From contig CP070834.1 of assembly GCA_020341755.1 (NCBI GenBank), positions 2,271,431 through 2,310,774 of the forward strand: a DNA stretch of 39,344 nucleotides, read 5' to 3'. The DNA comes from Caldifarciminota bacterium. GTDB lineage: Bacteria > Hydrothermota > Tepidihabitantia > SM23-42. Below, piece by piece: positions 8,326 through 16,410 of this stretch. The position numbers and the translations under genes were made by a program. The notes beneath the pieces are model-generated. The model made no database searches. It saw only the letters and a list, made by a program, of their open reading frames with translations, and had not been told where the DNA came from. Position 1 is the first letter of the stretch; each line of letters opens with the position of its first letter.

Positions 8326-9624
8326 CTACTGGATCTCCATCAGTTCAAATTCGCACAGGGCAGTACGCTCGGTGCCACTCAGTAGATCGACGACCCGGAG
8401 AACCATGATGTAATATCCCGGACTCAGGTCCATAGGATGATATTCGGCTCCGAGATACGCAACATCACCTGCTTCCAGATGATCCTTGATCATAACGTCC
8501 ACTATTTCTCGACGCATTTTCTGCTTGTTGTATATTTCGTATGTCGTCTTCAATTGATGCATGCCATTTTTCGTTTCGAGATTATATACTTCAGCGAAAA
8601 AATAAAATGGACGGTGAACCGGAACAGCAGGGTTGGTGAGTGCGATCATACGACCGACCGGTTTATTGAATTTGCCATGAGTGAATCCCTCATCGATAAG
8701 AACGCACGGAATGAGATCACTGACCTCCTTTGCGTCATCCTGGTATTCGATGAGATCAACCAGCTTCGTCATGCTCGCTCCTCTTCTGTTTTTTATGTCA
8801 ACGAGCTCGACCTCCATTCGATATTCAGCTGGTTCGAGCCAGAGATTCACCTCGTCATAAAATACTCCAGCGGTGCGGTTTTGGGCCGAGAGAAGATCTT
8901 TCTTATGCTTGATAAGGCTGTCGTTTATGTCATATATGTCGATCGTTCTCTGGAGTATAATACCGGTCGTGTCCTCGAGCATAACGGTCATGTAGATCTC
9001 GAGTCGCGTTAAATTCAATTTCTGCCGGAACCGACCGATTGAAACGTCAAAATCCCACGGCTCATATGGTTCTGGAGAAGGCATGGTATCACCATCGAAC
9101 TCGCTGAGATAGGGTATTGTCACCCGGTCCCCGAACTCGGTTACCGCTAGCTGTTTGTATGCACGTGCGAATCTCACAAAGTCAAATACCAAACCTTCCC
9201 TCTTATACGTCCAGATCTCGGCGGGTTTCACCGCTTCATTTATCCTGATCGCGATCTTCTTCTGCGGTGTTATTTCCTCGCGTTTAGATGGTGGTCCGTA
9301 TTTGACGTAAACAGGAATACGATCGTCACTGAGCGGCGCGTGCTTTCCGAACTGATGGAAGGCGATTTCCTTGCGTTCTTCAAAGACAAGACGCTCCTCG
9401 TTTTTTCCTGCCCAGAAATCCTCGTAGTACCGGCCCCGTTCGGTCGGTGAATCAATATGCAGATACTCGACCGCAGCGGTCGAATCAATGCCTCGTAATC
9501 CCAGAAATATTTTGCGTTCATGCTCCAGAAGGCGATAATATCGAGCAGCAAAGACATTCGCTACGGCGCACGAGAGTATCACCAGGAAGCACATAACTAT
9601 AAGGACTTTTGCTGTTTTTTTCAT
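8326..9624 (-). CDS. GWxTD-domain envelope protein
   Basis: 432 residues from the ATG at 9624, which has GAGG five bases upstream; an ATG at 9645 would add seven residues. The N-terminus is a signal peptide (KKTAKVLIVMCFLVILSCAVA). The ILSC stretch could be a lipobox, so it may be a lipoprotein. The central part matches the GWxTD domain pattern: an RGRYYEDFW segment, then VKYGPPSKREE and EIWTYKREGLVFDF. The remainder is a beta-rich region. GWxTD proteins are common in the Bacteroidetes relatives and candidate phyla but have no proven function. It is the second GWxTD gene of a pair and is probably cotranscribed with the one upstream. Stop is TAG. Confidence 0.8.
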   Translation of the reverse strand: MKKTAKVLIVMCFLVILSCAVANVFAARYYRLLEHERKIFLGLRGIDSTAAVEYLHIDSPTERGRYYEDFWAGKNEERLVFEERKEIAFHQFGKHAPLSDDRIPVYVKYGPPSKREEITPQKKIAIRINEAVKPAEIWTYKREGLVFDFVRFARAYKQLAVTEFGDRVTIPYLSEFDGDTMPSPEPYEPWDFDVSIGRFRQKLNLTRLEIYMTVMLEDTTGIILQRTIDIYDINDSLIKHKKDLLSAQNRTAGVFYDEVNLWLEPAEYRMEVELVDIKNRRGASMTKLVDLIEYQDDAKEVSDLIPCVLIDEGFTHGKFNKPVGRMIALTNPAVPVHRPFYFFAEVYNLETKNGMHQLKTTYEIYNKQKMRREIVDVMIKDHLEAGDVAYLGAEYHPMDLSPGYYIMVLRVVDLLSGTERTALCEFELMEIQ

Positions 9625-9631
9625 CCTGACC

Positions 9632-9745
9632 TCACTTACTTCCATATCCCGGCACGGTTACGATTGCCGGCAGAAACTTCGATTTAATAAGCAACACCTC
9701 AACACTCCCCAGTACCTCATCCTCACCTGACCGCAGCGTGCGCAT
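9632..9745 (-). CDS. Possible 37-residue small protein between the two GWxTD genes
   Basis: An ATG one base after the upstream gene's TGA (TGA-C-ATG) opens 37 codons. They end seven bases before the ATG of the downstream GWxTD gene. The product (starts MRTLRSGEDEVLGS, ends VPGYGSK) has no membrane helix and no family that I recognise. The tight stop-start spacing favours translational coupling, but an ORF this short can arise by chance. It could also be the remnant of a longer gene. Confidence 0.35.
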   Translation of the reverse strand: MRTLRSGEDEVLGSVEVLLIKSKFLPAIVTVPGYGSK

Positions 9746-9746
9746 G

Positions 9747-10907
9747 TCACTGATCCTCGGCATCAATGAGATCCTCTTTGATATCCTCGGTCTTGTAGTC
9801 GCGCGTTAGCGGCATGATGAGTTCCAGCCAGGGCCATTTTATATACCAGTTCGGGTCCTGTGGACCGAATTCAAGGGCAGTCATCAATTCGCCGGGTCGA
9901 AGTTCGGTGATCAGACGGGGATTATCGTCACCTGCTATATCACTGAACAGCACATCGTTTCCCTCCCGGTAATAATGCCATACCTCAAGAATCAGCCCCG
10001 ATTCTGCCAACGCCAGTTTTTCTATTTCATCGGGTGGTCCGAATTCACTGTAGTATTGTCCCCTTTTTGTATCCCTTCCTCGCAGTGTCGATGTCGCGAA
10101 GAGATTATCGGCTTCGCGGTACCGCTGCTCCATGCTGATTTCAGCCGGTAATTTCGTCTCGGCAAGGTAAAAGTACTGCCGGCATGCAACTGTCGTGCCC
10201 GACGATGAATCTTCGATATGAACCGCAAGTTGATATTGACCGCTGGCAAAATCAGCGAGTACAATGGAATTCGTATCGATCTGAGTAAAATCGTGCTTCA
10301 ATCGCTTATGAACCTTCTCAAACCGCCGCGTCTCCGTACTGTCGATCACTGTGTACCGGATAGTATAAAAAAGACTGTCGGGAATCAATCCATATAGTTC
10401 CAGAAAGGAAAGTAGCGTATCGCGGCGTGAGAAGGAATGCTTGAGAATCGGATTGAGCGCATACCCGTGAAACACCATGTTACCCGATGTCTCCTTCCTG
10501 CCCAGGACAAGATCGCTGCATTTCAAGGTCGATGTATCAGGAAGAATATGGATATCGTTCCGAAAGACGAACACGCCGGTGCCGGAAGCAATATGGAGAT
10601 CATACCGGAATGTTCCCGGATAAAGATGCAGCGGAATGTAATCAATGAAATAATCATTCTGACACCCGGGTGAGATGGATGCTCCTTTTACCCCGCTAAT
10701 GGTCGCCGAATCGCTGTCAGCGATATGATGAACACCAAGACGATACGTGTATTGCAGGAACACGGTATCCTGCTGAGAATAATCGTTCTCAGACAACATC
10801 TGTGCCACCGGTATCTCGTACCACAATTCAGCGTAACCGTCATCAAAGCGGTAGACATCAACAGTAAGGGGAAATAGAGATATTAAATAGAGTAGTAAGA
10901 TTGCCAT
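9747..10907 (-). CDS. GWxTD-domain secreted protein
   Basis: 386 residues with an N-terminal signal peptide (MAILLLYLISLFPLTV). The N-terminal two thirds are beta-rich and unassigned. The GWxTD pattern lies at about residues 265-340: FATSTLRGRDTKRGQYYSEFGPPDEIE, then LEVWHYYREGNDVLFSD, where RDTKRG stands in for the G-W-x-T-D core. In the neighbouring paralogue the domain lies nearer the N-terminus. A fully consensus promoter lies upstream with a predicted leader of only about nine bases and no Shine-Dalgarno sequence. It heads the GWxTD transcription unit. Function unknown; probably periplasmic or surface-associated. Confidence 0.78.
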   Translation of the reverse strand: MAILLLYLISLFPLTVDVYRFDDGYAELWYEIPVAQMLSENDYSQQDTVFLQYTYRLGVHHIADSDSATISGVKGASISPGCQNDYFIDYIPLHLYPGTFRYDLHIASGTGVFVFRNDIHILPDTSTLKCSDLVLGRKETSGNMVFHGYALNPILKHSFSRRDTLLSFLELYGLIPDSLFYTIRYTVIDSTETRRFEKVHKRLKHDFTQIDTNSIVLADFASGQYQLAVHIEDSSSGTTVACRQYFYLAETKLPAEISMEQRYREADNLFATSTLRGRDTKRGQYYSEFGPPDEIEKLALAESGLILEVWHYYREGNDVLFSDIAGDDNPRLITELRPGELMTALEFGPQDPNWYIKWPWLELIMPLTRDYKTEDIKEDLIDAEDQ

Positions 10908-10922
10908 AACATTGTTATGATG

Positions 10923-10950
10923 ATTATAGGGTTTATGTCCTGACTGTCAA
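10923..10950 (-). promoter_or_regulatory. Consensus promoter of the GWxTD unit
   Basis: On the - strand: TTGACA (complement of 10945-10950), 16-bp spacer, TATAAT (complement of 10923-10928), both perfect. The start codon is 15 bases after the -10 box. A 6-bp inverted repeat CATAAC-ATT-GTTATG (10905-10919) overlaps the start codon. Confidence 0.85.
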
Positions 10951-10993
10951 GTATCTGGCTCAAGACCCGCGGGGACCTGCATATATACCATCG

Positions 10994-11021
10994 TTGACCT
11001 GATGTTCTTTTTCGGTACAAT
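10994..11021 (+). promoter_or_regulatory. Leaderless promoter of the GH57 gene
   Basis: TTGACC (10994-10999), 16-bp spacer, TACAAT (11016-11021), then five bases to the GTG start at 11027, the same geometry as at the M55 peptidase gene. Confidence 0.75.
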
Positions 11022-11026
11022 AGAAT

Positions 11027-12721
11027 GTGCCGAAAGCATACCTCTCAATCGTATTGCATTCACATCTGCCCTGGGTTCTCGGTCATGGTCGATGGCCTCA
11101 CGGTACTGACTGGCTGAACGAAGCCGCTGCAGAATGCTACATACCATTACTCAACGAACTCACTGGTCTTATCGAGAAAGGTCATCGTCCCCATATCAAT
11201 ATCGGCATTACCCCGATACTGCAGGAACAGCTGACCGCAGCCCCGTTTGTTGTTGAATTCAAGAATTATCTACAGCAGAAGATTACGGCAGCAGAGGAAG
11301 ATATACAGGAATTTACTAGAAAGAATGATCGTGAATTTCTCGCTGTCGCGCACATGTGGCATGACTACTACCAACACATTGAAAATGACTTCAAAAACGT
11401 GTACAAAGAGAATCTCGTTGCGGCATTCGGTCGACTGCAGGATGAGGGACTGCTGGAGATAATAACATCGGGGGCCACGCATGGGTATCTCCCTCTGTTA
11501 AAACATGACCGATCGGTGGCGGCACAGGTACGGCTCGGCGTTGAGGTTTACAAAAAGCATTTCCGACGCCAGCCCCACGGCATATGGCTACCGGAGTGTG
11601 CCTACCGGCCGGCCTACGCATGGACCCCGCCGACCAATCCTGAAGCTGCTCCGTATATGAGGAAGGGGGTGGATGAATTCCTGAGTACGCACAGTATCCG
11701 TTTTTTTATCACGGATGCACATCTCCTGAAAGGCGGTCGGGCAATTGGCGTGTATCTTTCCCGATTCAGAGCGCTGAAAAATCTTTGGCGCCATTTTGAG
11801 AAGGAATTCGTTCCGGTAAAAGAAGATTTTCCCAAGAGTCAATACGATGTATATCTTGTATCTTCGAATCCTAAGGTGACTCCGGTCGCGGTCTTCACCC
11901 GTGATCCTGTGACTGCATCACAGGTCTGGAGTGGGGATCTTGGTTATCCCGGCGAAGCGGCATATCTTGATTTTCACAAGAAGAGGTTTCCGGGCGGGCT
12001 TCGATACTGGAGGGTCACCGGACCAAAGATAGATCTCGCCGAAAAGGTTGCCTATGACCCGGGCAGCATCGATAGCATGCTGCGCGAGCATGCCAGACAT
12101 TTTGTATCGCTCATCAAAGATATCGCCGGAAAGTTCTATACTGAAGCCGGACGGCCCGCGTTCATCTGCATACCATTCGATACCGAATTGTTCGGGCACT
12201 GGTGGTTTGAAGGACCCCGGTGGCTTTCCAAAATCTTGAGCCTGATCGACGATGACGATGATCTGTCTCTGGCAACGGGTTCGACGATACTCGATACGCT
12301 TGAACCGCATAAGGTCATTTCCTTATCCGAAGGCTCGTGGGGCGAAGGCGGTTTTCATTACATATGGCTCAACAAATGGACAGAGTGGACATGGAGGCGA
12401 ATCTATGAAGCGGAAGACGAATTCTACGCACTTTATGATGAATTCACGCGCGGCAACGTACCAAGAAAAGATCTCCTCATGAAACAACTGGCACGAGAAC
12501 TGCTCCTCCTTCAGTCATCCGATTGGCAATTCCTCATCTCTACATGGAGTGCCCGCGATTATGCAGAACTAAGATTCACCCGCCACTATGAGAACTTCAG
12601 ACGAATTGCCGAGATCATGCGTAAACCCGCATTTTCGGATAGTGACCGTATCTTCCTGAAAGATCTGGAAGAACAGGATAGCTGTTTCAAGGATCTCGAT
12701 CTCTCCATTTTTTCCGAGTAA
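11027..12721 (+). CDS. GH57 family glycoside hydrolase, probable 1,4-alpha-glucan branching enzyme
   Basis: 564 residues, cytoplasmic. The N-terminus YLSIVLHSHLPWVLGHGRW is the family's first conserved region, which fixes the GTG start at 11027. The catalytic nucleophile is Glu190 in GIWLPECAYRP and the acid/base is Asp385 in PFDTELFGHWW. A helical DUF1957-like C-terminal region follows (about 420-560). GH57 branching enzymes transfer alpha-1,4-glucan chains to alpha-1,6 positions in glycogen synthesis; alpha-amylase activity is the alternative in this family. No other glycogen gene is in the window. It is followed closely by pcm, which has its own promoter. Confidence 0.9.
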   Translation: MPKAYLSIVLHSHLPWVLGHGRWPHGTDWLNEAAAECYIPLLNELTGLIEKGHRPHINIGITPILQEQLTAAPFVVEFKNYLQQKITAAEEDIQEFTRKNDREFLAVAHMWHDYYQHIENDFKNVYKENLVAAFGRLQDEGLLEIITSGATHGYLPLLKHDRSVAAQVRLGVEVYKKHFRRQPHGIWLPECAYRPAYAWTPPTNPEAAPYMRKGVDEFLSTHSIRFFITDAHLLKGGRAIGVYLSRFRALKNLWRHFEKEFVPVKEDFPKSQYDVYLVSSNPKVTPVAVFTRDPVTASQVWSGDLGYPGEAAYLDFHKKRFPGGLRYWRVTGPKIDLAEKVAYDPGSIDSMLREHARHFVSLIKDIAGKFYTEAGRPAFICIPFDTELFGHWWFEGPRWLSKILSLIDDDDDLSLATGSTILDTLEPHKVISLSEGSWGEGGFHYIWLNKWTEWTWRRIYEAEDEFYALYDEFTRGNVPRKDLLMKQLARELLLLQSSDWQFLISTWSARDYAELRFTRHYENFRRIAEIMRKPAFSDSDRIFLKDLEEQDSCFKDLDLSIFSE

Positions 12722-12727
12722 TCAGTC

Positions 12728-12755
12728 TTGACTTTACGTGGGTTTTCACTATGCT
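12728..12755 (+). promoter_or_regulatory. Promoter of pcm and the tRNA-Pro unit
   Basis: TTGACT (12728-12733), 16-bp spacer, TATGCT (12750-12755), then nine bases to the pcm ATG at 12765. The expected leader is only 2-4 bases. Confidence 0.65.
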
Positions 12756-12764
12756 AGTAGCGTA

Positions 12765-13418
12765 ATGCTTGAGGTCGAAGAGTGGAAATATGAACGCGAA
12801 CGCATGGTCGAGGAACAGATCGTCGCTCGGGGGGTCAAGAATAAACTGGTCATAGAAGCGATGCAGAAGGTTCCACGGCATCTGTTCGTTGACAAAACAT
12901 ATTACCCTCAGGCATATAATGATTATCCTCTGCCGATAGGGAATGATCAGACGATCTCTCAGCCGTATATGGTAGCCGCGATGACCGAAGAATTAAAATT
13001 GACCGGTAAGGAAAAAGTACTCGAAGTGGGGACTGGTTCAGGCTATCAGACTGCCATTCTGGCGCTCTTGAGCCATAAGGTGTACACGGTCGAGCGCATC
13101 GCAAACTTGACCATGAAGGCACGCAAGACGCTCGATTCGCTGAAATTTAGGAATATCAATTTTGCTGTGCGCGATGGCTGTATGGGATGGTCTGACTATG
13201 CACCGTATGACGCTATAGTGGTCACTGCCGGAGCACCAGATGTGCCGACCGCTCTCATTCAGCAGCTCGCCGATAACGGTCGCATGGTCATCCCGGTCGG
13301 GAGCGAGTATACGCAGGTGCTCAATCGCGTCGAAAAACGGCGCGGACGCGTACACCGCATAGAACTCTTCGGTTGTACGTTTGTACCGCTCGTGGGAAAA
13401 GGAGGGTGGAATAATTAA
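12765..13418 (+). CDS. pcm: Protein-L-isoaspartate O-methyltransferase
   Basis: 217 residues, cytoplasmic. It methylates isoaspartyl residues with S-adenosylmethionine to start repair of aged proteins. Visible motifs are [25 protein letters not shown], the SAM-binding [14 protein letters not shown] and the late [17 protein letters not shown], so the protein is complete. I chose the ATG at 12765 because a promoter ends just before it; an earlier start at 12738 would lie inside that promoter's spacer. The predicted mRNA is almost leaderless. The stop codon is directly followed by the first base of tRNA-Pro. Confidence 0.95.
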   Translation: MLEVEEWKYERERMVEEQIVARGVKNKLVIEAMQKVPRHLFVDKTYYPQAYNDYPLPIGNDQTISQPYMVAAMTEELKLTGKEKVLEVGTGSGYQTAILALLSHKVYTVERIANLTMKARKTLDSLKFRNINFAVRDGCMGWSDYAPYDAIVVTAGAPDVPTALIQQLADNGRMVIPVGSEYTQVLNRVEKRRGRVHRIELFGCTFVPLVGKGGWNN

Positions 13419-13492
13419 CGGGGCGTGGCGCAGCGGTTTAGCGCGCATGGTTCGGGACCATGAGGTCGTGGGTTCAAATCCCACCGCCCCGA
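13419..13492 (+). tRNA. tRNA-Pro (anticodon CGG)
   Basis: A full cloverleaf is visible: acceptor CGGGGCG / CGCCCCG, D stem GCGC / GCGC, anticodon stem CATGG / CCATG with loop TTCGGGA (anticodon CGG), T arm GTGGG-TTCAAAT-CCCAC, discriminator A. The CCA end is not encoded. Its 5' base abuts the pcm stop codon with no spacer, so it is probably cut from the pcm transcript by RNase P. Confidence 0.95.
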
Positions 13493-13513
13493 TGTCCCAC
13501 CAGAGGTGGGACA
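13493..13513 (+). repeat. Perfect hairpin directly after the tRNA
   Basis: TGTCCCACC-AGA-GGTGGGACA, a 9-bp stem with a 3-base loop beginning at the first base after the tRNA discriminator. No T-tract follows, so it is not a typical terminator. It could guide 3' processing of the tRNA or block readthrough weakly. Confidence 0.7.
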
Positions 13514-13548
13514 GCAGATAGCTGATGGCTAATGGCCGATGGCAAAAG
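13514..13548 (+). repeat. Degenerate 7-bp tandem repeat array
   Basis: Five successive 7-base units: GCAGATA, GCTGATG, GCTAATG, GCCGATG, GCAAAAG. The array is intergenic, between tRNA-Pro and the TIGR00725 gene. Confidence 0.7.
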
Positions 13549-13575
13549 ACATTATAAGATAGTATTCTTTCATAC

Positions 13576-14037
13576 ATGAAGAAAAAACGAAAGTTCATTG
13601 CTGTGATCGGTGGTTCGCAGGCTGATGAGGAAAATATGCGAATCGCAGAGGAAGTTGGCTGCCTTATCGCCCAGGGTAATGATATACTCGTCACAGGAGG
13701 TCTCGGCGGCATCATGCATGCCGCGTCAAAAGGTGCCCGGTCCTGTGGCGGTCTGGTTGTCGGCATTCTCCCTACAACAACCAGAGACGCTGCGAATCCA
13801 TATGTCGATATACCAATCGTCACCGGAATGGGTGAAGCACGGAACACCATTATTGCACGGACATGCGATGGTGCCATTGCCATAAATGGGGCTTACGGTA
13901 CCCTGTCCGAGATCGCCTTCTGCCTTCAATTCGGAGTGGTGGTTGTGGGAATCAATACCTGGAATATCGACGCACCGATCCTGAAGGCTTCGAACGCACA
14001 GGAAGCCGTGACCACGCTCATGAAGGCGCTCGCGTGA
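13576..14037 (+). CDS. TIGR00725 family protein (SLOG / LOG-like nucleotide-binding fold)
   Basis: 153 residues, the usual length of the family. The N-terminus FIAVIGGSQAD and the later GGLGGIMHAASKGARSCGG, MGEARNTIIARTCDGAIAI and GAYGTLSEIAFCLQFG are the phosphate-binding loops of the Rossmann-like SLOG fold shared with cytokinin-activating LOG proteins and DprA. The E-rich PGGxGTxxE catalytic motif of LOG is replaced by NGAYGTLSE, so phosphoribohydrolase activity is uncertain. The ATG has no clear Shine-Dalgarno sequence. It sits between tRNA-Pro and apt; a nucleotide-related role fits this setting but is inference. Confidence 0.85.
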   Translation: MKKKRKFIAVIGGSQADEENMRIAEEVGCLIAQGNDILVTGGLGGIMHAASKGARSCGGLVVGILPTTTRDAANPYVDIPIVTGMGEARNTIIARTCDGAIAINGAYGTLSEIAFCLQFGVVVVGINTWNIDAPILKASNAQEAVTTLMKALA

Positions 14038-14109
14038 AGAGCATTATAAATACCCTTATCAAATCGGCGCTCGATAAGAACGATGGCATTCGTTCAGCAA
14101 GGAGGCTTA

Positions 14110-14622
14110 ATGGACTTCAAACAATATATTCGTGATATACCTGATTTTCCAAAAAAGGGCATTGTGTTCAAGGACATCACGCCGCTGCTCAAAGATGAAA
14201 AAGCCTTTCGAGAAGCGATCGATGCGTTCACAAGATACTACAAAGATGAAAACATAGACAAGATCGTTTCGGTTGAGGCACGCGGTTACATCTTCGCGGG
14301 AGCCCTTGCGTATCACCTCAAATGCGGCTTTGTGCCGGTACGTAAACCCGGTAAGCTGCCTGCGGAAACCATTGCTAAGGACTACACGCTGGAGTATGGG
14401 AAAAATACCGTTGAAATCCATAAAGATTCTTTGCAGAGCCGTGAACGTGTGCTGGTTTTCGATGATCTCCTTGCCACCGGCGGGACCGTGAAGGCAACAT
14501 GCGATTTAGTAGAAGAGCTGGGCGGTATTATCGTTGGCTGTGCTTTTTTGATCGATCTGACTTTCTTGCACGGTAAGCAAAAACTTCAACCGCATAAGGT
14601 GTTCTCGCTCATCGAGTATTGA
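14110..14622 (+). CDS. apt: Adenine phosphoribosyltransferase
   Basis: 170 residues from the ATG at 14110, which has AAGGAGG seven bases upstream. The N-terminus MDFKQYIRDIPDFPKKGI is the typical Apt beginning, so the upstream ATG at 14083 is not used. The PRPP-binding motif VLVFDDLLATGGT lies at about residues 115-127, and SVEARGYIFAG is the other conserved loop. It converts adenine and PRPP to AMP in purine salvage. It lies 72 bases behind the TIGR00725 gene on the same strand. Confidence 0.96.
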   Translation: MDFKQYIRDIPDFPKKGIVFKDITPLLKDEKAFREAIDAFTRYYKDENIDKIVSVEARGYIFAGALAYHLKCGFVPVRKPGKLPAETIAKDYTLEYGKNTVEIHKDSLQSRERVLVFDDLLATGGTVKATCDLVEELGGIIVGCAFLIDLTFLHGKQKLQPHKVFSLIEY

Positions 14623-14700
14623 AAAATCGACCGAACCTGCACCACATATGCATTTCTTTATTACTCAATTACTTTTAGTTGATATAACGGAGAATTCTGT

Positions 14701-16260
14701 TTAACGTCCGGATATTTTTTTCATCCGCAGCAGCCGTTTATCTACCTCATGAAAAATATCACTTTCATCGATATCAATGGTCGTTCTGTATTCAAGTACA
14801 CCAAAAGATACCGATGCACTCTTTTTCTTGTATTCGGCAGTAAAAACCTCACGGGCAAACTTATCCTGTATCTTCCTGCCAAAGATTTCCGCATCCTGCT
14901 CGGTTGCATCAGGCAGGACCGCGACAAATTCATCACCTCCCCATCGTGCAATGGTATCGCTTTTCCGTGAATAGGACCGTAAGATGTTCGCAAAACGCAT
15001 TAAAACATCATCGCCGCACTTGTGCCCGAGTTCATCATTGATATCCTTTAAGCGGTCGATATCGAACATAACAACGGCAATAACACCCTTATGTACTTTT
15101 ACGGTCTGAATCCCCTCGACCAGTTTCTGCTCAAAGAATCTCCTCGTGTATACACCGGTCAACGAATCCTCGATCGATATCTTGTAGAGAACGGCATTCG
15201 CCAGTCGCAGCGATACGGTCTTAACCAGATTTTTCAAAAGTATAATAGTTTCCTTGGATAATTTCTCCGGTGTCCGCACGGTTATCGAACCGATAACACG
15301 CTCGCGGGTGGACAGCGGCAGTTCAACGATCTGGTCTGTACTATCGAACGTGCTAAGAGGATGGTCCCGGATCACCCGACCGTCATATGTCTTTGTCTTG
15401 TATATGCCGACATCAGGATAATCCAGCGAGAGTGTAACCTCGCGAGCCTGCAGGAAAACCTGGACTTTTTTTAGAATCGTTCTGATCAACTCTTCAACGC
15501 TAATAATGCTTTCGAGTATCCTGGTTATCTCGTTTATTTCTTCTTCTTTATTAATGCGGGTCTTCACCTCTGACTGGTATCGGGACATCTCGTAACCAAT
15601 ATAGGAAAAAAGAAGTATCCCCATGATGAACGGAATGGTTGCGCCGAATCCACGATCAGCGTACAGCATCGCCATCGAGATACCGAACGGATAAATGAAG
15701 ATTTCCAACATGTCGGTAACAAATGCTTCTTCCTTGAAATAGGTCCATATGTTCTCATTCCTGATCACCATCCGCACCGTGAAGAAAATTTCGTTGAGCA
15801 GTATGATAACGGCGATTCCGATGATCGGTCCGACAGCCGGCGAGAAATATCTCATAACAGCACCAGCCATCGTATAGATGATCGCGTATACACCCCCATT
15901 ATACAAACCGATCTGCATGGTACCCCGGAACTGACGCCAGCTGCTGAGACAGGCGCGGCAATTCTTCACGAACCACATCAGGGTGACACCCACCAGCGCA
16001 ACCGTAGCGGCAACCGCACTGCCGAAGGTGAGCAACAGGAAGAAATAGATGATGATGTCAAAGGAAACGATCGTGTCACGTATCTTTATATAGTAGTATG
16101 AGGATATCATGACTGCCAGGTAAAAGGCAATGGCTGCTGGGAAGGATGGGAACTGCGGCCTGGTGGCAATAACACTCCAGACAACGACCGCAACCCCGGC
16201 GATGATCATGAATATATCATATATAGATTTAAGTCTCTCCCGCACTACATAATTATACAT
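14701..16260 (-). CDS. Multi-helix membrane diguanylate cyclase
   Basis: 519 residues from the ATG at 16260; a GTG at 16338 in the same frame would give 545 residues, and neither has a good ribosome site. Seven or eight membrane helices fill residues ~15-225, a MASE-like sensor. A linker/GAF-like region (~235-355) follows, then a GGDEF domain (~360-515) with intact ARWGGDEF. The inhibitory site is present (RKSD, five residues before GGDEF), so product feedback is expected, unlike the other cyclase in the window. It should make cyclic di-GMP at the inner membrane. The sensed signal is unknown. The gene stands alone between converging apt and the envelope operon. Confidence 0.88.
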   Translation of the reverse strand: MYNYVVRERLKSIYDIFMIIAGVAVVVWSVIATRPQFPSFPAAIAFYLAVMISSYYYIKIRDTIVSFDIIIYFFLLLTFGSAVAATVALVGVTLMWFVKNCRACLSSWRQFRGTMQIGLYNGGVYAIIYTMAGAVMRYFSPAVGPIIGIAVIILLNEIFFTVRMVIRNENIWTYFKEEAFVTDMLEIFIYPFGISMAMLYADRGFGATIPFIMGILLFSYIGYEMSRYQSEVKTRINKEEEINEITRILESIISVEELIRTILKKVQVFLQAREVTLSLDYPDVGIYKTKTYDGRVIRDHPLSTFDSTDQIVELPLSTRERVIGSITVRTPEKLSKETIILLKNLVKTVSLRLANAVLYKISIEDSLTGVYTRRFFEQKLVEGIQTVKVHKGVIAVVMFDIDRLKDINDELGHKCGDDVLMRFANILRSYSRKSDTIARWGGDEFVAVLPDATEQDAEIFGRKIQDKFAREVFTAEYKKKSASVSFGVLEYRTTIDIDESDIFHEVDKRLLRMKKISGR

Positions 16261-16410
16261 GAAATGAGCATTTTTGTAAAGGAGTAAATAACAACGAGTC
16301 ACACAGACCGCCTGAAAATGCTGAAAAAAAATGAACACTCTGTAGATCTGTAAATTTTTGTACCTGGTTTATTTATTTTGTATATTTGGTCTCTTTTGTC
16401 GATTAACCTT

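Noticed and set aside
13493-13513. Terminator after tRNA-Pro
   Set aside because: The stem is perfect, but no T-tract follows, so it is listed as a hairpin only.
13038-13883. 281-codon ORF on the - strand across pcm, the tRNA and the TIGR00725 gene
   Set aside because: It contains GAVGFEPTTSW, the well-known false peptide made by translating a tRNA gene antisense, and it lies opposite real genes.
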